Below, piece by piece: positions 23,527-34,179 of a stretch of DNA of 64,000 nt; the stretch's first letter is position 1; the number at the start of each line of letters is the position of its first letter. The DNA comes from Sphaerosporella brunnea (taxonomy: Eukaryota; Ascomycota; Pezizomycetes; Pezizales; Pyronemataceae). Location of the stretch: positions 37,355-101,354 of the forward strand of contig VXIS01000164.1 of the NCBI GenBank assembly GCA_008704415.1, written 5' to 3'. A model generated the notes under the pieces. That model worked only from the letters and a program-made list of their open reading frames with translations. It ran no database searches and was not told where the DNA came from. The position numbers were made by a program, and so were the translations under genes.

Positions 23527-25014
23527 TTAGATTCTGTGTTTTTCGCTCTCTACACCCACAATCAGCACATCGAACACCACCTAGAGAAGGGTCAAATATA
23601 GACATACCCAGTCTAGAGTATAGCATGTACAGCGCCATCTGGTTGCACTCCTGTGTACCCGTGATCGTAACCAACCGTTCATTGCTATTGTCCTGAGGCT
23701 CGTTGATCTTGATGACACTTCCAGAGAGCTGACGGATCTCATTGATCTTAGCTCCTCCCTTTCCGATGATCGCTCCGACCATATCGTTGGGAATGAAGAT
23801 CTGCTGGGTCAACGGCTGTCCAGGCAGCATGGCCATCGGGTTCTGGGTGGCTCCAGCCTGGGGTGTGGGGCCGGCGTGAGCCTGGCCTGGCTGATGAGGT
23901 CCGGCACCAGAGTAGCCTGAGGCATCCGCGGTGGGGTAGTGGATCGGGGCCTGGGGTGTGGGGGCAGGGGCCTGTCCGTGCAGGTAGGGGATGCCGTACG
24001 GGTTGGCCGGCGTTCGTTGCGCATTGTTGTTGTGTCGCTTGAAGGTATCCGGGTGCCCATAGGAACCGTGGAGAGGCTGGGGCTGGTATGGGACGACCTG
24101 CATTCCTCCAGGAATAGGTCCGGCTGGTCCACCTGTGCGCGTGGCATAAGCAGATGCCGCGGGTCCTCCGTATCGCTCGGTGAGTTGCTCAACAAGTGTG
24201 TTGGCGATGTAGTAGGTAGCGATGTGCACGGCGTCAGCGACACCGGTGACAACCAAAGAACGCTCGGTCGAGAGGGGAAGAGTAGTACCAGACGCGTTCA
24301 GACGGGCTCCAGACGCGTCCTGGATTTCACGAATGCGAGAGCCAGCCTTGCCGATGATCGATCCGATCAGGATGTGGGGGATCAGCAGTCGCAGCGGGTA
24401 AGTCTTGGACTGGGGAGAAGACGCCTGGTCAAGCGGCTCATTGTTCAGTGTACGGATGATGAGGCCGAAAGCCTGGATAACGCGTGTCAGCCACTCGCAT
24501 TCGCGGTCATTCCATAAAGAGGTATACAAACCTTCGCAACTGCATCAACAGCTCCACTGACAGTCAAGATACGCTCGCCTGCTCCACGCTGGTAGTCCGA
24601 CACGGTGCACTTTGCCTCCGCCATCTTGCGAATCTGCGTCACGTTCTCACCTCCCTTTCCAATGACTGTCGCAGCTTCAGCAGACGTAATCAACGCACGG
24701 ATGTGGATCCATTGGCTCTCATCAACAGTAGGCTGGATGGAAGCTTGTTGCTGCTGCGACTTCTGTTCTCCTTGCTGAGGAGCATCAGGCACATGGATGT
24801 CGAGATCCTTCTGATCGGTTCCAGTGGAGAGACCTTCGGGAGCCTCTTCTGGCTCGGGTTTGACCTTGACCGGGGTCGGGGTAGACTCCTTCTCGTCGCG
24901 ATCCTCGGATTTGTCGAGTGCAGGTCTCTTTGAGTCGTGCTCATCCTTCACGTTGGGGGATGAGGAATCCTCGAGGGGACGCTTGGTAGCTCCGGTGGCG
25001 CTTGGGGATGACAT
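23527..25014 (-). CDS. Triple KH-domain RNA-binding protein (Rnc1/PBP2/HEK2-like)
   Basis: Exons 24532..25014, 23608..24472 and a 23-nt last exon 23527..23549 encode 456 aa; introns are 59 and 58 bp. The last exon finishes the typical end of this family, LYSRLESEKHRI. A charged N-terminal tail precedes three KH domains. Each has its GxxG loop: VIGKGGENV (about residue 118), IIGKAGSRI (about 190) and IIGKGGAKI (about 375). A proline/glutamine/histidine-rich linker separates KH2 and KH3. Family knowledge: such poly(C)-binding-type proteins bind and stabilise or localise mRNAs in the cytoplasm. Without the tiny last exon the frame would run on into unrelated sequence, so the spliced end is preferred. 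Its ATG is preceded by a T11 tract on the opposite strand. Confidence 0.9.
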
Positions 25015-25929
25015 TTCTCTTTTTTTTTTTTCTATATTTCAACTGGCGGTTTTTCAAACTACAAGTTGAAATTGAACGCGTGAAATTGATTTTATGAGCC
25101 AATTAATTATATTCGATCTCTCTTGTCTTGCTGTGTACACCTTGAAAGGAAACGCGCTCGGAGGTGGTGCTGGGGACGGGGAGCGGAATCAGCGGTGCGG
25201 GAGGAGGATGGTGCTTGTGATGATGATGTGATGATGTGATGATGAGTGATATCGGTGCAGATAGTAGTGGTAGGTGCAAGGTGTATATAAGGTGTAGTGG
25301 TGCGGGAAGATGGAAGACGATCGGGGTCGGGAAGGGCGGGATGAGGCGACGGAGAATTAAGTTTTTTTTTTTTTTTTCTCCCGTGCGGAGCGTGTCTTGG
25401 GTAGAGTGACCGGGAATGTGAAAGGGCCGTTTGATGGGAACAAGCAGACAGTAGCACAGCGAAACGCGTAAGCTAAGAGCGTGTGCTTGCTTGACCTTTG
25501 GGAAAGGAGGTTGGCGACGGGGGAGTGTTGTGGAGGGAGGAGGCTGGGAGTGGATGGCGATATGCAAATAATTCGAGAGAAAGAAAGGAGGCCAGATATG
25601 AGATTTGAAAAGAAGTTGATGGGGAGGTGGGTTAGGGGCGGAAAGATGAGCAGCTGCGAGGAAGGGGGGGGTGGGTGATGGGGGATGAGTGGGTGAGAGG
25701 TGAGAGGGGAAAGGGGGAAGGAGAACAGCGGCGGACGGTGAAGGAAGGGGAAGAGAGGGCAGGCGAGTCGAGCCTTCGATTCCCGCATCGTAAGAGGCTG
25801 TGGCCGCCAAGGAGTGGTCTGATTGGGCAAGGAGCACGTGACCATAAACCCGCCGCTGACGAAGCTTGTCGCGAATCAGGACTCTCTGAACTCTCTTCTG
25901 CGTTTCACCGTCACTCACACAGCACAACC
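25015..25929. other. Divergent promoter region, KH protein and RED
   Basis: About 0.9 kb of purine/pyrimidine-skewed DNA between two divergent RNA-processing genes. It has a GATGAT/ATGATG stretch near 25210-25245 and poly-T at 25361-25377. Long open frames on the minus strand here are compositional and lack splice or family support. Confidence 0.55.
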
Positions 25930-27500
25930 ATGAACAACGCTCAGTTTCGAAAGCTCTTGGAAACTCCGCGCGTCGACCGCCCCGCCGACTCAAGCAATGC
26001 GCCCTCCGCCACGCCCGCCCTAGGCTCGCGAATGCGCGCCTCAATACCCATGACGCCGTAAGTGATCTCTCGTCTTTCGCATTTATAAGCCTATTAACTT
26101 CTCCCAGGCGCTCTCTAACCACGGGCAACACTGACTTTGCGCGCCAACTCGCCGCCCACCGCGCCGCGCAGCAGCCCACCAAGAAGTTCCGCTCCTCGGC
26201 TGCTCCAAAAGGCACCAAGCTCGGCGAAGGCTACACGGACCGTGCGAAAGCTCTGCGAGAGACTGAGGAGATCGAAGACGAGCGGCTACAGCGAATTAAG
26301 GCGCTAGAGCAGCTTGCGAAGGATGGCCAGATTGACCGCGAGGAGTATGTGCGCCAGACCAAGCTCTTGGGTGGCGATGTCAACACCACACATCTGGTCA
26401 AGGGTCTGGACTTTGCGCTGCTTGAGCGCGTGCGGCGCGGGGAGAATGTCATGGATACGGAGGCGGCGGACAAAAAGGAGGAAGAGGAGCCAGAAGTGGA
26501 TGAGGAGGACCTAGAAGAGAAGCTCGATAAAGTGCTGGAGAAGGAGGTGGTTACGGTTGAACGGAAGAAGGATAGGAAACACGGAGAGATGGCGCCGCCG
26601 CCGGCAAAACCGAAAACGCGGGCTGAGATTCTGGCGGAGTTGAAGAAAAGCCGACAAGCGGCGAAAGAGGCGGCCCAGCCGAGCTTGGGAAGAAAATTCA
26701 AGAAGATTGGGGAGACAAAAGGGAAGGTGGAAGAGACAGCAGATGGTGTGAAGATAAAGCACGTGGTGGGTGCGGACGGCAAGGTGAAACGAATGGTCAA
26801 GCGGGGCGATAAGGCTAAGGACCGCAAAACGAAAGATGAAGAAGCGCTGGTACCAAAGGGCAGGGTTATGGGGATAATGCCTCCACCGCCATTGCCTGGG
26901 GCCAAAGTGCAGTCGGCGGCGGAAGAGGACGATGATGATATCTTTGCCGGTGCAGCGGAATACGATCCGTTAGCGGGCCTTGGAGACGACGATGACGAGG
27001 ATTCCGATACGGAACCGCATAAGCGGCAAAGGCAGGAAGAAAAGTTTGAAGCTTCAGCTCCAGAAGGAAAAGCACCTTCAGAAGGATCGATGCCGCCCCC
27101 ACCTCGGCCACCAGTCAATTACTTCAACGAATCCCCTGAAGAGGAGGACTCGGAAACGTACAAACCACCAACGTCCGCCGAGGATCTCCTCAATTCCAAC
27201 CCCGAGCTCGCTGCCGCGCTCGCCAAAGCTTCCAAAATCGCCGCAATACCAACCAAGGAAGAGAGTGAGAGAGAGAAGCGTCGCAAAGCACTCATGGAAG
27301 CACATGAGCGCGATGCGTATGATATCGACATGGGCTTCGGCGGCAGTACAAACTTTGGAGAGGACGAGGAAGACGAGTTTCTCGACAAGAAGGGGGGCGC
27401 TAAAAAGCGGAAACGTGGGGGCGGAAAGAAGAAGGGTGATAAAAACAGCGCGGACGTTGTTGGGAAGATTGTGGAGGAGAAGTATGGAAAGGGCAGCTAG
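25930..27500 (+). CDS. RED/SMU2 family spliceosomal protein
   Basis: Exons 25930..26057 and 26108..27500 with a 50-bp intron encode 506 aa. The RED N-terminal region is clear: MNNAQFRKLLETPRV at the start, then APKGTKLGEGYTDRAKALRE, EDERLQRIKALEQLAKDGQI, VNTTHLVKGLDFALLERVR, and later ADGKVKRMVKRGDKAKDRK. The C-terminal half is highly charged with PPPP and DDDD runs. It ends in a lysine-rich nuclear-localisation-like stretch (KKRKRGGGKKKGDK). Family knowledge: RED (IK) partners SMU1 in the B complex and promotes spliceosome activation, consistent with an intron-rich genome. It is divergent from the KH-protein gene. Confidence 0.9.
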
Positions 27501-27786
27501 CGGAGAACCTAGTTTACCATGTAGACGTAATTATTAAGTATACTCGACGTTTGAGTATGGAAGACATTATCCCGACAGAATTACCTATTCAATCGAGTGA
27601 TAATCATGTCAGGAATAGCCAGCCTTCTTATGTGGACCGGGTCCGGGTCATATGAAGTTGTTCAGCAAACAGCGTTGGTTTTGCGGGTTGGAAGCCTGTG
27701 TTATTTAGGCCTTATGGGCTACATGTACCGACCAGCCCAACAATAGCGCACAAAACCACAAGATGTCAAAGTACTTATTTACGGGG

Positions 27787-27831
27787 CAGTACCGGTATCC
27801 TCAGTACCGGTATCCCCAGTACCGGTATCTT
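27787..27831. repeat. 15-bp tandem repeat, three copies
   Basis: Unit CAGTACCGGTATCCT with variation only in the last two bases. Each copy contains the palindrome TACCGGTA. Confidence 0.95.
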
Positions 27832-28527
27832 CAATACATATAAAGCAACCGTGGTTTCAGCATATCGTTCGACTGGGTACATCCATCCACGGTGTTGGGA
27901 ACAGAAATGAGAAATAAAGGCAAAAACACAGGAGCAAAGGGTGAATGAGTAAAAAAGGCAATGGCTGGAGCCAGCATTTAGGCTTGGGGACAGTTGGTTT
28001 CTCCCCCGCAGCGTTACGCTAAAGTCGCAAATAATGAAGGGCGTCTACCTATTGGCTCGTCACCCTCATTACATGATCTATGTCCATACGATTAGTGTGT
28101 GATTCGGCACTTTCACCACTGCGAGGCGTATCCTGCGGCTCCCGCGTTCAGTAACTCGTCGATTTCGAAGGCTGGAGTTGGAGTTGGAGTGGGTTAGCTC
28201 GGTGGAGGAGCAAACATAGCTGGAGGCCCAGGTCGTCTAACACGAAGTTCCCAGCCCAAAATATAACAGATTACAGCCAGCAGAAAAGGGCCTGCTCCGC
28301 AGAGGCACCACAAGTTGGGGGGGGGGGGGGGAGACACACCCACACCGCCAAGAATGAAAGTGGAACGAAGAAAAACCCAAGGATACTGATCTATATTCCG
28401 GGGTTTGGCTTTGTTGGGCGTTGAACATCTGTCACAGAGGCAAGTTCCAGGCCAGGCCGTCATGTGATCTCTTTCTTCACTTACGAGGTTGTTAAGATTT
28501 TCAAACTGCTTCCGTATGGACGGTATG

Positions 28528-28537
28528 TATATATAAG
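28528..28537 (+). promoter_or_regulatory. TATA-box-like element
   Basis: TATATATAAG about 120 bp before the small ORF at 28656. It is the only reason to suspect a promoter here. Confidence 0.3.
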
Positions 28538-28655
28538 GCTGTGGTGGTTATAGCCACGATTTACTCCAATCTACTGCAATCTCCCGTGGCAAGCTGCACT
28601 GTGGGCGTTGGGGGGGCACAGCCTGGACACCGGTTATTCCAAAATCATTTCAGCA

Positions 28656-28802
28656 ATGGCCGCCTGGATCCGAAGGAACTTCTCTGAGCTCGATGGTCAT
28701 ATTGGCCAAGCCATCGAGTCGTTTGGTTTCTTTCAAGTTGATCCCACTTTTGATGATTCTGTGCGCAATTTGTCGGTGCGAATAGAGTACTTTAGTAGGT
28801 AA
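28656..28802 (+). CDS. Possible small ORF, 48 aa
   Basis: The ATG has a good fungal context (CAGCAATGGCCG) and lies downstream of a strong TATA-like element. The peptide (IRRNFSELDGHIGQ...) has balanced composition but no recognised family. A donor-like AGTAGGTAACT at its end and a CTAAC...CAAG acceptor near 28873 suggest it might be spliced to a short second exon. Equally plausible frames exist on the other strand, so this is only a candidate. Confidence 0.2.
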   Translation: MAAWIRRNFSELDGHIGQAIESFGFFQVDPTFDDSVRNLSVRIEYFSR

Positions 28803-29339
28803 CTCTCTACATATATAAAGTCGATATGCATGCAAGACTAGATGATAGCCTAACCTACGATTTCAACCAAGCGGTTGGACATGACTCTGAAGACATCCGT
28901 CCATTCGTTGAACAGAGCAAAGATGTCACTGAACATCCAATGTGGCTCTGTTAATACCCTATCCAAGCGATAAAAGCCATAGAATGAACTGAGCCTGTTG
29001 ACGAAGTTGGGGATTCATGGTGCGGGCAGTACCACGGCGTGACGGTTTTGGCCAGGGTCCCTGAGGAAACACGCCGTGACGCGAGGTAGAAGGATCCGAG
29101 CTGAAAGACTGCTCAGTACTTGCGTATTCTCCGACCAAATTCTGGGGCCGGGGAAGTAAATAAACCCTGTGTAAACATCGACGTGATCAACGGTGAACGA
29201 GAAAGAGAACTCTACGAATCTTTTCAGCCGGCATTGTTCCCCATCTACAACGCAATTGTGGTCTCGCCTCCTAGCTCTGTGATGGGAGCTCTGATTTGTC
29301 TGTTTGTTTGGTCGGACAAAATAGCAGAAGGGATGGGGT

Positions 29340-29756
29340 TCAAATTTTATGATGGCGGACTGAACTGATTTTCGGTATAGCCCAATCTGTGTCGGGTCCC
29401 AGTACCACCAGACTTCCATCCAGCGGCAGTGCTGCATCGAGAGAATTGTTGGCGGATAGAGTCTGCCCTGCGACATAGCCGATCTGATATCCACCGCCGA
29501 CGGAAGTCCCGTAGAACACGGTAATGGACCCCATTTTGTGGATGAGATCCCGCAACACGAAGGATTGGAACAGTTTGGGCTGAGGAATTTCGACTTGGAC
29601 CATGCTATATATGTGTTGGGATACTAGTTACAAAACGGTCTCACTTGCTTACGGCACCGCCTGCCAGGGCAACCACCCAAAGTGAGTGGATTTATGTAGA
29701 GGCGAACAGCATTTCCACCTTCGAAAAGTGCCTCGATTCGTATGCACAAAGCCCAT
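29340..29756 (-). CDS. Possible spliced hypothetical protein, 122 aa
   Basis: Exons 29653..29756 and 29340..29604 join across a 48-bp intron with a GTAAGC donor and an ATATAG acceptor. The reading is FGWLPWQAVPMVQVEIPQ over the splice, then FYGTSVGGGYQIGYVAGQTL and LPLDGSLVVLGPDTDW. The strand/glycine-turn pattern resembles beta-propeller or lectin-like repeats, but I cannot assign a family. A TATATA element on the minus strand lies near 29850. A second frame over the same exons is also open, which lowers confidence. Confidence 0.3.
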
Positions 29757-31856
29757 TGCAACCCAAATGTCATCACGATCTAGTTGGCCGGCATTCTGTA
29801 GCTAAGGCCCGGTGCTGGGCTGTCTTGCAGAAAAGGCCAACGGTTCGTATATAGGCCGCGAAAAGCGTAAAGCATCAAACGGACAGACAGACAGATCAAT
29901 GAAGCTGCATATTTACCTAAGGTAGCATGAAAGTACCCTTCACCATTTAACCGCGGGCCGCAGTTGATCCATGAGATTGTATCAATAAGTGGGCGGACAG
30001 GAAAAGGGCGGGGACGGGTAGGGGGTGTGTCATGATCGCTCACGGTCGCGTACGCACAATAAACTTGATTACAAACAAACCGCCACCGCCAACAGCATCA
30101 AGCTCAGCAGCAAATAACCTCCCTATCGGTACCGAAGCCCCCAGCCCGATTGAAGATGCCCGGGCTGGGCGGGCATGCCGCGTTAGCCCGGCCAGCTTTT
30201 TGTTCAACCCAAGAGATGCTAGAGAGCGAGTGATTTTTAGTGGCGGGTGCCCCAGCGTTTGTTGGTGCGTCTGAGCCCGCATATCCAGCGACCGGTGGTG
30301 ACCTTGCTGAACCCGCTTATCTGCCCCAACACTCTTGAAAATCAATTGCCTTTGACAGCCAGCCGGGCTTTTTGTTCATCCCGTGCGGCTTGCCCGACCA
30401 CTGCATGATACCATACGCAAGACCTGTATATAATCTCCGCTTCACCCACCAAGGGGGCCGAGAAAGCCAGGCCGAGAAAGCAGGGGGGCTAATTGTAAGC
30501 TTACTCCGAGACCAAGATCGAGTGCGTCACGGTGAGTCAAGCGTACCCCAACAAGTATATATCATTTTAACTGACGGACGCAAGGGACAATAGCAATAAG
30601 GCGGCAATTTGCCCTAGTTTCGCGGACATTGAGCAACAACCCCGGCTTTACCTACCTCTGTCTGTCTGGCAACATTCGGTGTACAGCCAACTCCAAACCT
30701 ACGGCTAGCTCTACACCCATTCCACGGCACTACAAATCCTTTACCCAGCCAGTAACAAGCATAATGCATCTCACCAAGTACATAAGTCTTCAAAGTTCAA
30801 AACCTCAAAACTCCCAAACTCCGAAAACGTCGACGCTAATCTTAATTCACAACGCCTCGTGCCCTTCTCGTCTCTGGGTCCACCCTGGTGACCCAAACCC
30901 CGCGCTGTGAACTCGCACGAAACGATGCCACCTGCCTGCATGCATGGGCGCAGCACCAGGACCAAAACAGTAATACCGCTGGCACACCCTAGTTATATCT
31001 AGAGAGTGTGTGTTGTGGGTGGTGTAAACAAAACCCCGCCTTCGTGTCTCCATGGCAACGCGCACGGTGTGTCACGTGCTGGTTGTTGTGGTAACGTGCG
31101 TTTGTTATGGTCCTGGCGGATTGTTTTGCTGATGCCTTTTACCAGCAGCCCTTGATATGATTGATGGTGGAGTCACCAAAAGCGTAAAAAGAATCTTTGA
31201 TTCCCCATTCTCCCCTCTCTCCAAAAACTTGCAAGATGCTAAGGTTAAGTATACAGTGCTCAGTTATGAAGAACAAGAACATAAACTCTAAACACAAGGG
31301 GGGTAGGAGAATGGGAGATCATTAAATCGTAGTTCTGTGATCAGTGTGAGCGGAAGACAAGTATTTTCTGCAGATGTCCGGCCGTCCCTCATGCGGGTGA
31401 CGGCCCAGGAAACAATCAAGTAAGACGGCAGAAAAAAAAAAACATAAGAGGAAAAATACAGACGCCTCGTTACGCCCAATTCCCTTGCCAATTCCGTACC
31501 CAGTAACAAGAGACTATAGACCAAGGAAAATAGTTTTAAAAGAACCCCGCCCCAAAAAGATACGGATATCAAAAGGAATACCAGTATGTACGGAGGTATG
31601 GAGGTAACCGAACATGAAAAGCCAAAAACCACCTCCATACCCTCAGATATCAACAGTGAAAAATGGGTAGGCCGCAAAGACGTGTAGACAATGCTGCTTA
31701 TGCCGTCGTGAATAATCATGGTTGAGCATCAGATAGTCGGTGAAGTAAACGGAATCGACTGGTAATCCGACACGCTGATGCGAACATTAAAGCGACCAAA
31801 ATTCAAAAAACGCCGGGGGAATACAGGTTATAAGCTAGTGGCGGTGACGTCTGCCC
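29757..31856. other. Gene-poor region
   Basis: About 2.1 kb without supported genes. Open frames are short or compositional. The hydrophobic minus-strand frame over 31288-31719 has no splice or family support. Confidence 0.5.
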
Positions 31857-33577
31857 CTAGTAAGATGTCGTCCGTCGGGTTTTTCCAGGACCGAGGTTGA
31901 AATCGAAGCAGCTCGATCGCTTGCTCGCAATACCAGCGCTAGGGCTGACATCGATTCCAGGGCTCGCGCCGTAGGTGAAGCTCTGGGTGCGGGAGAACTT
32001 TGTATGGCGCCGGAATCTACTCATTTCACGTTCACAAGTGCGTTTGTGCTTCTCATCATCCATCTCCACGTAGTGCTGAGGTTCACACCGGCCCTTGTGC
32101 TGGTTAAAAAACGAGGAATAGCCACCTTCGAGAATGAAGATATCGGGGTAGTTGAGAGCGGGATAACGATGCATGTTCAAAAACCTGTCACGCTTGCGGA
32201 GATGCAAAGCCCTAAGACGTGTCAGCGCAGAAAGAGTGAGGTCGAAGGGGAATCTCACATGCGAGGAGCACGATGGGCGGAATATTCGCAGTGAAATATG
32301 ATTAGCCGGCGCTTATCTTCGGCCTGACCAAAGAATGTCTCCTCCAGCACGTCGATCGAATTAATGTTGATGGCTCCAGCGATGTGGCCGCCTTCATATT
32401 CATATTCGAAGCGACAATCGACGATTATATGCTCATCATAATGCTCCTTATACTGACCGTCCAAAACAGCAATCAAGGTCGCTCTGTTGATTCGGCGGAG
32501 AGGATCATCCTTAACCGTGAAAGAGGGGATAAAAGAGTCCTCGCTGGGATCCAACGTCGTGGGAGAAGGCCCAGGGTTGAACTTCGTATCTTCCTCGTTG
32601 GCAGCGCTGTGCAGGACCTCTTCCACGTTTTCGAACATGCTCAAAGTGCGGCGAACCTTTCCCCTCGGTTTCTGAATGCCGCCACGAGATGGGCGATTGA
32701 CGGGAGCAATTGGCGATCCATCCATGGCGAGCACCTTTCCAGGTGGGGCAGTCAGGAGACCACCGGTTTTCTTCTGCTCGGGCGATGATCCTCCAAAAAG
32801 TTCCTCAAGCTTAATCTGAGGGCCCTTCGAAAAGCCAATAGGACTAGACGCTTGTGACTTGAACGAAACCGAGTTTCCAGAGAGTCGGCTGGCGCCCCTC
32901 AGCAAAGATGGGCGCGAAATCCTCCGTCTATGCTCTCCGTTAACACAATTTCAACACGCTCGACATGAGAGTACCCCGTACTCAACTAGGTTAGGCCTGC
33001 GGACGGGGACATCGGTGAAAGGTGACTCTGTAGGCGGGCTGGAGCACAGGCCCCTGTTCGCAATCTTGAAATCTGTAGGAGTGGAAGGTGTTTGGGAGTG
33101 GCTGAACGGCGCCTTGTGCGGGAGCGGTGAGAAGGTCATATCATTGCCAGGCGATGAGGTAGGAATAGGAGGGGTAGTAGCCAATGCTGTTGAACAGCAT
33201 TAGTTATTGTGTGGATACCATGCCGAGGGGGATACTCACAACGAGCGTTCAGCGACGAAAACAGAGACCGCCGAGGAGTCGGAACTACAGGACTGCAGAT
33301 TGTCAATAAATTTCGTCCGCTATGGGGGTTCCACGGAAACACACGTCTTGTCAATGTGAAAGTTCTGCGAAAGGTCAACGGCAAGGTCTGTGGTCGGAGA
33401 GGACTGCATCCTGGAATCGGAGTCGCGATGGTTGCTTTTGCTGGATCTGCGGCAGTTCAGTGCTGGTCCGAAGATTGGTGTATCTGTTGAATATGACCTC
33501 GAAGGAGAATCCGTGCCGAAGTGAGCAGGATGACGGAAGGCAGGCGGCTGCAAAGGTGACGATGCTTCAACTTCCAT
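31857..33577 (-). CDS. CDC25: CDC25-type M-phase inducer phosphatase
   Basis: Five exons: 33345..33577, 33240..33292, 32975..33186, 32259..32932 and 31857..32211, giving about 508 aa. The N-terminal regulatory region has the fungal motif LAVDLSQNFHIDK, then TPVVPTPRRSLFSSLNARS across two splices. The rhodanese-type catalytic domain has IIVDCRFEYEYEGGHIAGAI and the active-site HC(x)5R as HCEYSAHR (Cys near residue 380), with the following splice giving RAPRMALHLRKRDR. RCEPQHYVEMDD and the tail FSRTQSFTYG are also typical. Family knowledge: it removes inhibitory phosphates from Cdk1 to trigger mitosis; TPRR/SP sites suggest kinase control. Intron 3 is uncertain: donors at 32974 (42 bp) and 32986 (54 bp) give the same phase with acceptor GAG|CAT. 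Confidence 0.9.
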
Positions 33578-34148
33578 TCGGAATAAATACTATGCAATCC
33601 AAAAAGATAACTTTTTCTCGGGACGTTTAGAGTGCGTGCGGTAACTGAATTCGAAATATCACGGCGGAAAGAGCCCTTGCTATGCTTTTTCGATACGGTA
33701 GGTACTTGACAACAATAACACTGTTGTGAACGCAGAAATCAACAACGCAATGAAACCTCGACAGAATCGAATCGGATAGCAATTCGACCTCGACTGATGC
33801 AGGGTTTTCGCTCGGTGAACATGCAACTAGTGTTCGAGGATTGAGACTGCAGGGGTCACGAGTTTTGAAAATGCAGTTTCGTTGAGCGATTGGACTCGAG
33901 GGGTGAAGAAGAACGGAGTCGATTGGGGGAAGAGCAAGAGGGGGCGGTTGACCACTGGTAGACCCGACTGCTTGCGGAGGTTGACGGGGAGGAGGAGTAG
34001 TTGAGTGAGGATTGGGCAGCTTATGTATGGAGAACGGTTGCCGAGGCGACGAGCAAGAGCAGAGTGGATGGGTTACGCGCTTGGCGATGTTGGGACTAGA
34101 GAGGAGGAGGTTGGAGTGCTGGGATTGGCCGGGCGAGGCACTTGCAGA

Positions 34149-34179
34149 GGGGGTGGGTGGGGGGTGGGTGGGGGGTGGG
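34149..34179 (+). repeat. G-quadruplex-capable GGGTGGGT stretch
   Basis: Alternating GGGTGGGTGGGGGG runs give more than four G-tracts of at least three bases within 31 bp. Confidence 0.8.

Larger units (their letters stand above)
27501..28655. other. Gene-poor region with simple repeats
   Basis: No supported gene. Contains the 15-bp tandem repeat at 27787-27831 and a G15 tract at 28317-28331. Confidence 0.5.

Noticed and set aside
24487..25014. A C-terminal extension of the first KH exon
   Set aside because: It is read-through into intron 1; splicing gives VAKAFGLIIRTL, the family sequence.
25103..26218. 371-aa minus-strand frame
   Set aside because: Compositional (Pro/Ser/His-rich) and overlaps the start of the RED gene; no domain or splice support.
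26231..27118. 295-aa Ser-rich minus-strand frame
   Set aside because: Mirror of the acidic/Glu-rich RED coding sequence.
31288..31719. Hydrophobic 143-aa minus-strand frame resembling a membrane protein
   Set aside because: Arises from T-rich complement of A-rich DNA; no conserved motif or intron signals.
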